Assembly (NCBI GenBank): GCA_964616985.1
Contig: CAZTVF010000034.1
Span: forward strand, 1 to 44,752
Length of the DNA: 44,752 bases
DNA from: CAZTVF01 sp964616985
GTDB taxonomy: Bacteria > Planctomycetota > Phycisphaerae > SM23-33
Direction: 5' to 3'
Shown here: one piece after another, positions 25,879-33,185 of the stretch
How the letters are laid out: each line of letters begins with the position of its first letter
Numbering within the stretch: the stretch's first letter is position 1
Notes under the pieces: model-generated
The model's database searches: none
Told to the model about the DNA's origin: nothing
What the model saw: the letters and a program-made list of their open reading frames with translations, nothing else
Made by a program: the position numbers and the translations under genes

Positions 25879-25964
25879 GGAGAAAAGAAGAGAGAAGAAA
25901 AGACAAAAGAAGAAGAAACAACTGAGCAGCGATAAGAGGGATAGAAGAAAAGACAGAAGAGGCG
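25879..25964. repeat. Purine-rich low-complexity tract
   Basis: About 85 bp of nearly pure A/G on the plus strand, made of AGAAGA and GAAAAG units, directly preceded by CACCGCAGTGCGCGG. It lies between the convergent ends of the WecA-type gene and the SUMF1 gene. Composition is far from that of the neighbours. It encodes nothing recognisable in any frame. Confidence 0.6.
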
Positions 25965-26022
25965 CGGCTCTCGCTCGCCTTTCGGCGTTGTAGAAGCACT
26001 CCTGCGAACTCACGCCCACGAA

Positions 26023-29000
26023 TTAAGGTGTCTGTCCCGGAGATAGCTCGACGATCACTCGGAAGCCGATGAAGCGGAGGCGGGCGTCGGGCAGGGCGCC
26101 CTCGCGGGCCGCTGAGCGGCAGCGTGTCGGCGAACTCCCCCACCAGCCTCCGCGAACGACGTGCAGCGAGCCGGAGGCTGGACCGGCGGGATCTGCCGCA
26201 TCGCTTGTACTGTAATACCCCTCGCCATACCAGTCGCTGCACCACTCCAGGACGTTCCCGTGCATGTCATGGAGGCCCAGGCTGTTTGGCGCGAACATGC
26301 CCACGGCGACAGGCCTGCAGCGGTTGCGGCCGTGCACGCCATCGGCATCGGTCCAGCCCCCGCTGAGGTTCGCCCTCCTGGAGCTAAGGTTTTCTCCGGT
26401 GCTGAACGGGGTGGCCGTGCCGGCGCGGCAGGCGTACTCCCACTGCGCCTCGGTGGGCAGTCGCACCGCCTTGCGCGTGTTGGCCGAAAGCTTCTCGCAG
26501 AAGGCCATCGCGTCGTTCCACGAGACCTGCTCGACCGGATTTGCCGGCCGCCTGATGCTGCTGGGATTGTATCCCATGACGGCCTGGTACTGCTCCTGGG
26601 TCACCTCGTGGGTACCCATATAGAAAGGCTGGCTGATCACCACTTCGTGCTGCGGGCTCTCGTCATGGTGACGCACGTCGCCCTCGGCGCTGCCCATGTC
26701 GAACTTGCCCGGCGGAATGAGCGTCAACTTCATCGTGACGTTGAACTCCAGGGGCAGCGTGATTTCCATGGGGATTTCGGCCTTGCTGGCATAGGCGGCC
26801 ACCGATGGCTCACGGTAGCTTGGGCGGGGCTTTGGGCGAGCGAGGTCGTCGTGCGTCAGGGCCGCCACCACGCGGAAGCCGTAGTAGTCGGCCCGCTCGT
26901 CGGGTGCCGCCTGCGCGCGGTAAGTCAAACGCGTGACCTGGGCAAGACTGCACCAGGCGCCTCCTCGCATGACCCGCCGCGAGCCCGTCGGCGGCCCGGC
27001 TGGGTCAAGGGGATCGCAATTGGCGTAGTAGTCCTTGCCGTACCAGTCGCTGCACCACTGCATCGCGTTGCCCTGCATGTCGAACAGGCCGAAGTAGTTC
27101 GGCAGAAAACTGCCCACAGGCGACGTGAATGCGAACCCGTCATCCCACGCGAAATAATCGGTCCCGATTCGCAAGGCCCTGCGGCAGGCTTGGTCGGCGC
27201 CGTTGCACCAGGCGCCGCCGTCGACCAGATAGCGGCCCGATGGGTTGGCGTCGGTACCGCCACGGCAGGCGAATTCCCACTGGGCCTCGGTCGGTAGCGT
27301 TATCGTCCGGCCAGCCTTGCGGCTGAGCCACTCGCAGAAGGCCACCGCATCATTGTGACTGATGCACACGACGGGGTGCATCTCGGTCTGAGTGAAACCG
27401 GGCTTCTTCCACGTGAGGCGAAGAAGCTCCCGCCATCCGGAAACCCCATCCCACCCCTGCGAGTGGCCGCCCCTTTCGGCATCCGTCCTGTAACTGCTGT
27501 CGGCGATGAAGGCGGCGAACTGGCCCCGGGTGACGTGATACATGGCCATGTAGAACGGCCTGCTGATGGCGACCGGGTGCGGCGGGCGTTCATCGTTGAG
27601 ACCGTCCTCGCTTCCCATCTCAAACTCCCCGGACGGGATCAGCACCATCTTCATCGTGACGTTGCCGTCGAGCCTCAACTCAAGCGACCTGCTCTTGATG
27701 CCCGCCCTTTGGGCATGGTCGGCCAACTCTTCCGTATCGTCCCAAAGAGGCATCCGCTCTGGGTTCGGCAGCGGTGCAGTGACGGCCGGCTGCGATGCGG
27801 CCGCCGATCGCGCTTCGGAAAGCGTCGCCCTGGAACCCGCCAGCCGTACGGGAACGACAAGGCGGCGCGAGAAACTGCCGCTGCCAGCCTGGCGAGGCAG
27901 GAATGACCACGGGAAGTCCGCGAATGGGGAGATCAGCGGCTTTGGCGTGATTGTATAGTCGATGATGTAGACTTCATCCCCCTGCAAGGCCGGCAGGCGC
28001 CGGGCAGATCCTTGCCACTCGTTCGGCGAATGCCAATACGTGACTTCGAGACGCTGGGATGGATCGGCATCGTCATCGCTGGGGTGATCTCCGCCTGCCC
28101 GCGTGTAGGGCGTGAAGATGGCCGCCAGCGCCCGTTCCGTCTGCGGAGGCGTCAGCCGGCCATGGCCGATCATCGCGGACAGCCTCTCGACCGCCTGGCG
28201 GGCAGGTTCTTCTGCCCACCGGCTTGCGGCGGTCACCAGCAACGGGCCGTTCTGGACGTGGATGAGAGGCACGACCTGAAAACTCTCCACTTCGGTCGTC
28301 AGGGCATCGATGTAGCGTGACTGGCAGGCGGGCAGCACCAAGGCCCAATCCACAGCGATGATCAGGACCCAGACCCCCGCAATGCTCAATACCAGCCGCT
28401 TTCGGTTCATCGCCACAGGAGACGCCCCTGCTGCCAGGTCCATCAGCAGCATCTCGCGCCGAGCCCGCAGCGCCATCTGAGCCCAGGCGATTATCGCCAC
28501 TGCGCCACAAGCGAAGGCGGCGATCACTGCGGTCATCACGTCTGCAGAGCGCACGGCGAAGGCCACCGCCGCTGAGCAGAGAATGCACAAGACGAGGGCC
28601 CATGTAGCCCTGCCGGCGAGGATGGTCAGGCCATGCCTCTTCGCCAGTTCACGCAGACCCAGGCAGACGAACACGATCAGGCCGATCTTCATGGCGTAGT
28701 ACGGCAGGAGAGCCAGGAAGGTCGGGAGCCACAGCCACACGAGCCCCGCCTGCGGAAACTCAACACCCAGGCGGAAATCATAGATTTCTGGGATTGACAG
28801 AAACGTCAGCAGCCTGGCCAGCACCAGCGCAATGGAGAGCTTGCGGTTGGCCGGGGCCACCCGGGCCAGGAACAGTGCAATGAGGGCGTACCCGATGAAG
28901 TTGGGCAGCAGGTCAAAACGGCCGATGCGAAAGTCCAGCATGACGAGCAACGAGCCCAGCAGCAGGGCCCTCAGGTCCTGACGCAAATCCTTGTCGGCTG

Positions 29001-29037
29001 CTTCACTGCGCACGGACGTGCTCTGCCCTTCACCCAT
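26023..29037 (-). CDS. Membrane-anchored protein with two SUMF1/FGE-fold domains lacking catalytic cysteines
   Basis: A protein of 1004 residues. The first 250 hold about six to seven hydrophobic segments, about 250-455 form an extracytoplasmic region without recognised motifs, and two formylglycine-generating-enzyme-fold (SUMF1) domains follow at about 455-725 and 760-1003. Both domains show MxLIPxGxFxMGS, TLPTEAQWEFACRGG or the like, MxGNxxxWCSDWYG and a final GFRV. The paired cysteines of true FGE (as in CHRSYC) are absent: domain 1 ends GGAWCSLAQVTRLTYR and domain 2 GGWWGSSPTRCRSAAR. A binding or structural role is therefore more likely than sulfatase activation. The start is ATG 29037, preceded by GGGAG, rather than the upstream GTG 29058. 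Confidence 0.8.
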   Translation of the reverse strand: MGEGQSTSVRSEAADKDLRQDLRALLLGSLLVMLDFRIGRFDLLPNFIGYALIALFLARVAPANRKLSIALVLARLLTFLSIPEIYDFRLGVEFPQAGLVWLWLPTFLALLPYYAMKIGLIVFVCLGLRELAKRHGLTILAGRATWALVLCILCSAAVAFAVRSADVMTAVIAAFACGAVAIIAWAQMALRARREMLLMDLAAGASPVAMNRKRLVLSIAGVWVLIIAVDWALVLPACQSRYIDALTTEVESFQVVPLIHVQNGPLLVTAASRWAEEPARQAVERLSAMIGHGRLTPPQTERALAAIFTPYTRAGGDHPSDDDADPSQRLEVTYWHSPNEWQGSARRLPALQGDEVYIIDYTITPKPLISPFADFPWSFLPRQAGSGSFSRRLVVPVRLAGSRATLSEARSAAASQPAVTAPLPNPERMPLWDDTEELADHAQRAGIKSRSLELRLDGNVTMKMVLIPSGEFEMGSEDGLNDERPPHPVAISRPFYMAMYHVTRGQFAAFIADSSYRTDAERGGHSQGWDGVSGWRELLRLTWKKPGFTQTEMHPVVCISHNDAVAFCEWLSRKAGRTITLPTEAQWEFACRGGTDANPSGRYLVDGGAWCNGADQACRRALRIGTDYFAWDDGFAFTSPVGSFLPNYFGLFDMQGNAMQWCSDWYGKDYYANCDPLDPAGPPTGSRRVMRGGAWCSLAQVTRLTYRAQAAPDERADYYGFRVVAALTHDDLARPKPRPSYREPSVAAYASKAEIPMEITLPLEFNVTMKLTLIPPGKFDMGSAEGDVRHHDESPQHEVVISQPFYMGTHEVTQEQYQAVMGYNPSSIRRPANPVEQVSWNDAMAFCEKLSANTRKAVRLPTEAQWEYACRAGTATPFSTGENLSSRRANLSGGWTDADGVHGRNRCRPVAVGMFAPNSLGLHDMHGNVLEWCSDWYGEGYYSTSDAADPAGPASGSLHVVRGGWWGSSPTRCRSAAREGALPDARLRFIGFRVIVELSPGQTP

Positions 29038-29156
29038 GCCGTTCTCCCTGAGGCGCACGCTGGCACGCGAAACTTACCCTGCACCCGCTCCAAAAATAAC
29101 CCGCACCCGGAGGAGAGGCAAGCGGAATAGATGAAGTTGCATGTCGGGGCGTGCTG

Positions 29157-29651
29157 CTACTTCCGCGGTTTGGTAGTGGCGGAATTGAAGGGCACGCTGC
29201 AGTCGAGGAATTGGGGGAAATCGGTCTCGCCGACGTCGGCCAGCAGTTCGCGGCGGTTCCTTTCGACGCCGTTGGCGTCGAGCACCAGAAGCGTCGGCAA
29301 CTTCGTGATCTTGTATTGTCTGGCCAGGTCCGAGTCGAGCGAGGGCGAAACCTGCACGAGGATGTAATTGCTCTTGGAGACGGCCTTGTAGTTCTTGATG
29401 AACCCGAAGGTCTCGATCCGCTTCTCCATTTCGCCGTAGCTGGAGTGCGTGAAGAAGGCCACCACGCCGCGGTTCTGCTGGCGGGCTGTGGCCAGCGCGC
29501 CCGGCAGGTCGTGCTCCCAGGACAGGCGCGAGGGGTTGCGCTGCCAGTACCATACGACGAGGATCATCACGGCCGCGGCGACCGCGAAACCGATCTTGAC
29601 CCGGCGTTCCCGCCTCCGCGATTTTTCCGTCACTGCTTTCGGTTCAGTCAT
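29157..29651 (-). CDS. Membrane-anchored thioredoxin-fold protein without CxxC
   Basis: A 164-residue protein with one N-terminal helix (about 20-36) after a basic cytoplasmic tail, and an outside thioredoxin-like domain. The order is GVVAFFTHSSYGEM at 63-75, where WCxxC would be expected, then a helix, the strand NYILVQVS and YKITKLPTLLVLDANG with the cis-proline at 119. Both redox cysteines are replaced (HSSYG region), and the only Cys is near the C-terminus (FLDCSVP), so it cannot act as a dithiol oxidoreductase. It is 119 bp upstream of the tandem SUMF1 gene on the same strand. The start at 29651 is chosen because the helix follows directly. Confidence 0.72.
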   Translation of the reverse strand: MTEPKAVTEKSRRRERRVKIGFAVAAAVMILVVWYWQRNPSRLSWEHDLPGALATARQQNRGVVAFFTHSSYGEMEKRIETFGFIKNYKAVSKSNYILVQVSPSLDSDLARQYKITKLPTLLVLDANGVERNRRELLADVGETDFPQFLDCSVPFNSATTKPRK

Positions 29652-29807
29652 ACCCTGGCACCTGATTCTGAAGAAGATAGATCGGCCCGCATTATAGTCA
29701 TCGGCAGCCGCCGGTGCGATCAGCAGTTTTACGCAGGGACCGCCCAGCGGGTTCCCTCGTTGCATTCAGCCCAACATCCGATAATATGACAACCGAAAGG
29801 GAACACC

Positions 29808-30398
29808 ATGCACACCGCCGATCCGCCGACACAGCTGATATTAACCCGTTTTGAGGAGTCCATCACCAACCTGCGCCTCACCGGCGAGCATCTCGCCGGC
29901 AAGATATCCCAGGCCGCGGCGATGATCGTTGCCTCGCTCCAGGCCGGCGGCGGCGTGTTCGTCTTCGGCAACGGCGGGTCCGCCGCCGACGCCCAGCACA
30001 TCGCCGGCGAGCTCGTCGGGCGGTTCCTGGCCGAACGCCAGGCCCTGCGGTGCGAGGCCCTTTCCACCGACACCAGCGTCCTGACGTGCGTGGCCAACGA
30101 CTATGACTTCGCCTCGATCTTCTCGCGGCAGCTCGAGGGCAAGGGCCGCCCCGGCGACGTGGCCGTGGCCCTGAGCACCTCGGGCAACTCGCCGAATATC
30201 CTGGCGGCGCTGGCCGTCGCACGCAAGATCGGGATGAAGACGATCGCCCTCACCGGCAGCGGCGGCGGCGGCTGCGCCCCGCTGGCCGACATCCTGCTGG
30301 ACGTGCCGTACAAGGGAAAGGCTCCTCGCATTCAGGAAGCCCACACCGTGACCTATCATGTGTTGTGCGAACTGGTGGAGGCCGCGTTTGTAAAATGA
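29808..30398 (+). CDS. gmhA: SIS-domain phosphoheptose isomerase GmhA
   Basis: A 196-residue SIS-fold isomerase that converts sedoheptulose 7-phosphate to D-glycero-manno-heptose 7-phosphate, a precursor of LPS core or S-layer heptose. The phosphosugar site GNGGSAADAQH is at 54-64, STSGNSPN at 123-130, and the conserved late ALTGSGGGG and QEAHTVTYHVLCELVE follow. AAAGGG stands before the ATG. Its TGA overlaps the ATG of the next gene (ATGA), a sign of coupled translation. The other heptose genes (gmhB, hldE) are not in the window. DiaA-like SIS proteins are close relatives, so the assignment is likely but not certain. Confidence 0.88.
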   Translation: MHTADPPTQLILTRFEESITNLRLTGEHLAGKISQAAAMIVASLQAGGGVFVFGNGGSAADAQHIAGELVGRFLAERQALRCEALSTDTSVLTCVANDYDFASIFSRQLEGKGRPGDVAVALSTSGNSPNILAALAVARKIGMKTIALTGSGGGGCAPLADILLDVPYKGKAPRIQEAHTVTYHVLCELVEAAFVK

Positions 30399-31132
30399 AC
30401 GATCAACCGAAATCGCCCCGCTACGATGTCGCCTTGAGCGTTTTCTTCCCCTGCTACAACGAGGAAGGCAACGTCGAACGCGTCACGCGCAACGCCGTCG
30501 CCGTCCTCTCGGGGCTGGTGCGCGAGTGGGAAGTCATCATCGTCAACGACGGCTCGAAGGACAAGACGGCCGAGATCGCCAACCGCCTGGCCGCCGAGAT
30601 TCCCAACGTCCGGGCCGTACACCACGCCACCAACGGCGGGTACGGCATGGCCCTGCGAAGCGGGTTTGCCGCCGCCACCAAGCCCCTGGTCTTCTACACC
30701 GACGGCGACGGCCAGTTCGACATGAACGAACTGCCCCGCCTGCTGGACCTCCGCGACAAGGCGGACATCGTCAGCGGCTACCGCAGCCAACGGCAGGACA
30801 ACCTCATGCGGCGGTTGAACGCCAAGTGCTGGGGCTTCCTGGTGCAGCGGGTGCTGGGGTTCCGCTGCCGCGACGTGGACAGCGCCTTCAAGCTCTACAA
30901 GCGGGAGATCTTCGACCGCATCCAGCTCAAGTCCACCGGCGCACTGATCGATGCCGAGGTTCTCGCCCGCGCCGCCCACCTGGGCTACACCATCACCACC
31001 ACGCCCGTGACGCACCTGCCCCGCGTGGCCGGCTCGCAGACCGGGGCCAAGTTCAGCGTCATCCTTCGCGCGTTCAAGGAGTTGCTCCGCCTGCGAAGGG
31101 ACATCAAGTCCACGCCCGCGGGAAAACGCTGA
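30395..31132 (+). CDS. GT2 family glycosyltransferase (dolichyl-phosphate mannose synthase-like)
   Basis: A 245-residue GT-A glycosyltransferase. SVFFPCYNEEGNVE at 15-28 is the family-2 N-terminus, NDGS is at 51-54, the metal-binding acidic motif TDGDGQFD at 102-109, and DVDSAFKLYKRE with ALIDAEVLARA near 170-190 supply the acceptor-side residues. The pattern is that of polyprenyl-phosphate sugar synthases (DPM1-like) without C-terminal membrane helices. The start is the ATG overlapping the gmhA stop; an upstream frame extension lies inside gmhA and is not used. A polyprenyl-phosphate sugar from this enzyme could feed a DUF2723-type transferase, which is an inference. Confidence 0.88.
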   Translation: MNDQPKSPRYDVALSVFFPCYNEEGNVERVTRNAVAVLSGLVREWEVIIVNDGSKDKTAEIANRLAAEIPNVRAVHHATNGGYGMALRSGFAAATKPLVFYTDGDGQFDMNELPRLLDLRDKADIVSGYRSQRQDNLMRRLNAKCWGFLVQRVLGFRCRDVDSAFKLYKREIFDRIQLKSTGALIDAEVLARAAHLGYTITTTPVTHLPRVAGSQTGAKFSVILRAFKELLRLRRDIKSTPAGKR

Positions 31133-31454
31133 GCTGATCTTCCGGGCGGGCTGCCTGAAGACGCAAGGTGGGAACGCTTGAAGAGCAGGCGACTAGTGCT
31201 TTCTACTTTCAAGTGAGGGGTGGCGGCCTTCCTAGGCCGCCACCCCTTGAATGACACGGTGTTTGGTCGGCGGCTTGCCGTTCGGCGCTGTCAAATCTGG
31301 ATGAAGTCCCGGAGCTTCTACGGCGCCGAACGGCAAGCCGCCGCCAAAGCCTTACTCCCAGAATCGAACGTGAAGGACAGTAGCCCGCTCCCGACGCAAG
31401 AATGGGATTCCCCGCTGTGCCGATCATTCCGGACTTGCGAAGGTCGAGCTATCT
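31133..31454. other. Intergenic region filled by a dispersed inverted-repeat element
   Basis: The 322-bp gap between the convergent GT2 gene and the small receiver-like gene holds no gene of its own. Most of it, 31216-31360, is copy A of the dispersed repeat listed separately. The rest (31133-31215 and 31361-31454) shows no feature I can support. Confidence 0.55.
31216..31360. repeat. Dispersed inverted-repeat element, copy A
   Basis: Two hairpins in tandem. The first, 31216-31247, is a 14-bp perfect stem (AGGGGTGGCGGCCT, TCCT loop, complement). The second has perfect 21-bp arms at 31268-31288 (beginning CGGCGGCTTGCCGTTCGG) and 31323-31343 around a 34-nt loop, followed by CCGCCAAAGCCTTACTCCC. 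The same arms and right flank recur at 44071-44165, where the loop is in the opposite orientation. It lies 84 bp after the GT2 stop. Confidence 0.8.
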
Positions 31455-31868
31455 CTACTTCGCTTCCGAGGGCTGCGGCTGGGAGTGGGCGACGGCGCTG
31501 ATGACATCTCGCCAGGTGTCGGCCGTCACGGGCTGGGTGAAGAACAAGGCCCCGCCTTCACGGGCGGCCTGCTCGCAGTCGCTTCTGCCCGGAGGGGCGA
31601 TGACGGTAAGGGCGGTTCGCGGCCAGCGGGATCGCAGCCAGCGAAGCGAGTCGGCGGTCTGGGCGGGCGTGTCGCCTGCGGCCAGGATGGCCATGGCCAC
31701 CTTGCCTGCCGGCGGGCGGGAAAGCAGTTCCCTGGCACTGTTGTAGCTGATGAAGCAGCCGACTTCAGCCTGCGACAGGTCGCGGGCGATGGAATGTGCA
31801 GTTTCTCCCTGGCCGATCACGACGATCGGTTGAGAGATCGGGGCAGACATCTTTGAATTCTCGCTCAT
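31455..31868 (-). CDS. Small receiver-like (response-regulator-fold) protein without phospho-acceptor Asp
   Basis: A 137-residue cytoplasmic protein. The start at 31868 has GGAG 8 bp upstream; the much longer frame upstream is antisense to the lipoprotein gene and is not coding. The strand-helix order (IVVIGQGETAHSIARDL, VGCFISYNSARELL, VAMAILAAGDTPAQTADSLRWLR, TALTVIAPPG, GALFFTQPVTADTWRDVISAV) resembles a receiver domain. The third strand, where the phosphorylated Asp should be, reads AMAILAAG, and the Lys before the last helix is replaced (FTQPV). It would thus be a phosphorylation-independent receiver-like module. No kinase or DNA-binding partner is nearby. Function unknown. Confidence 0.65.
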   Translation of the reverse strand: MSENSKMSAPISQPIVVIGQGETAHSIARDLSQAEVGCFISYNSARELLSRPPAGKVAMAILAAGDTPAQTADSLRWLRSRWPRTALTVIAPPGRSDCEQAAREGGALFFTQPVTADTWRDVISAVAHSQPQPSEAK

Positions 31869-31944
31869 ACTGACTCCAGGCAATACTACGCACCTACGAG
31901 CATGAGCGACTAAGAAAAACCCCTCCTCCCCAGAGCGTGAGGGT

Positions 31945-31950
31945 ATTATA
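31945..31950 (-). promoter_or_regulatory. -10 box (TATAAT) for the receiver-like gene
   Basis: A perfect TATAAT on the minus strand inside the symmetric GGTATAATACC, 76 bp before the ATG at 31868. A TTGCCC at 31966-31971 is the best -35 candidate with a short 15-bp spacer. The rest of the leader has no obvious structure. Confidence 0.5.
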
Positions 31951-32111
31951 CCGCCTCCCCGCCAGGGGGCAATAGGAATTCGGAAAAGTTGACTCCCGGC
32001 CGTTTTGCGAAGACAATCCGGCAAGACGACCCGGCCTGTGCCCAGATTCAGGGCCCTCCGCGGCCGCGACCGCCCTACCATGACACTGACATGAAGCTTG
32101 GAGTCGTCGCA

Positions 32112-33185
32112 ATGACACGAATACGCTCGCTCGCCCTGTTGCCGATGACCCTGCTGCTGCTGTGTGCAGGCGGCTGCGGTTGGTTCCGGACTGAGTTGGG
32201 GTATCCCGGCGAGTACCTCTTGGTCGCCAACGATGCCCTGGCCGTGCCGGGAGAGACCGTCTGCCTCTGCGCCCGCGCCCGCAAGGGCACCTTCTTCCGC
32301 GACCAGGAGCACGTCGCCCTCTACTACTTCAAGGATGGCCGCATCTACAGCATTGTCAAGGCCGATGATGAAGGCGAGGCCAATATCCCCTTCACGCCCA
32401 CCAAGGTGGGCGACTACATCTTCGACGTGGAGTATTACCCGCGAGACCTTGAGGCGAACCAGCCGCTGCGGGTGGAGATTCTCGTCACCTGTCGCGAGCC
32501 AAACACGCCACTGTTCATCACCGACATCGACAGCACCTTGATCGATCCCCGCTCGCGCGCCCGCATGGTGCTTGAGGGCGACCCCACCCCGCTGGAAGGG
32601 GCGGCCGAGAGTGTGCAGCAACTCGCCAAGGATTTCGTCATCATCTATCTCACGGCGCGGCCGGACTATCTGGGCCTCAGGACGCGAAACTGGCTCAGCC
32701 TCCGCGGTTTTCCGCGAGGGCCCGTCTTCATGTCACGAATCAAGACCCTGGTCGACGGCAACGAGAAGTACAAAGCCACACAGTTGGCCGAGATCCGCGA
32801 AAAATTCAAGGGCCCGGCCTACGGCATCGGCGACCGATTGACCGACATTGAAGCATACATCCAGGCGGGCGTGCAGCCGATCCTGCTGTCGCCCCTCAGC
32901 CAGCCGCCCGATGCGGATTTCCTCCGCGAGGAAGTGAAGACGATCGATGCCCTTCCGCCCGGCACAGCCGTGGTCGAGACGTGGGCCCAGGCCATGGAGG
33001 TTGCCAAGGGCAAGCAGTTCCCGGCCGGCCCGGCGAAGGAGAAACGCGTCAAGCTGTTGGAGCAGCTGAAGGGAAAACCGCCGTCAACTCAGCCATTCAT
33101 CGCGATGCGTCAGGACGAAATCGTCGTCGATCAAGTCCCCGTGGTCGCGGCGGACGCGGTCGATCGCCTCGGCCTGCCCCGGTGA
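32112..33185 (+). CDS. Lipoprotein with lipin/LNS2-like HAD phosphatase domain
   Basis: A 357-residue protein. The start ATG 32112 has GGAG upstream, and the N-terminus is a lipoprotein signal ending LCAGGC-GWF, so it should be lipidated by Lgt and face the periplasm. After a beta-sandwich-like region (about 25-125) comes a HAD domain: FITDIDSTLID with D138 and D140, IIYLTARPDYLGLRTRNWL (motif II) and GIGDRLTDIEAY (motif IV). This combination is typical of the LNS2 domain of eukaryotic lipins and their bacterial homologues (phosphatidate phosphatases). The predicted substrate is a lipid or other phosphomonoester. The last 102 bp overlap the 3' end of the convergent DapA-family gene, which is unusual. 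Confidence 0.78.
   Translation: MTRIRSLALLPMTLLLLCAGGCGWFRTELGYPGEYLLVANDALAVPGETVCLCARARKGTFFRDQEHVALYYFKDGRIYSIVKADDEGEANIPFTPTKVGDYIFDVEYYPRDLEANQPLRVEILVTCREPNTPLFITDIDSTLIDPRSRARMVLEGDPTPLEGAAESVQQLAKDFVIIYLTARPDYLGLRTRNWLSLRGFPRGPVFMSRIKTLVDGNEKYKATQLAEIREKFKGPAYGIGDRLTDIEAYIQAGVQPILLSPLSQPPDADFLREEVKTIDALPPGTAVVETWAQAMEVAKGKQFPAGPAKEKRVKLLEQLKGKPPSTQPFIAMRQDEIVVDQVPVVAADAVDRLGLPR

Noticed and set aside
26023..29037. Sulfatase-activating formylglycine-generating enzyme
   Set aside because: Neither SUMF1 domain has the required cysteine pair and no sulfatase gene is nearby.
31869..32621. N-terminal extension of the receiver-like gene to 32621
   Set aside because: The extension is antisense to the lipoprotein gene and crosses the TATAAT promoter; the ATG at 31868 has a proper GGAG.
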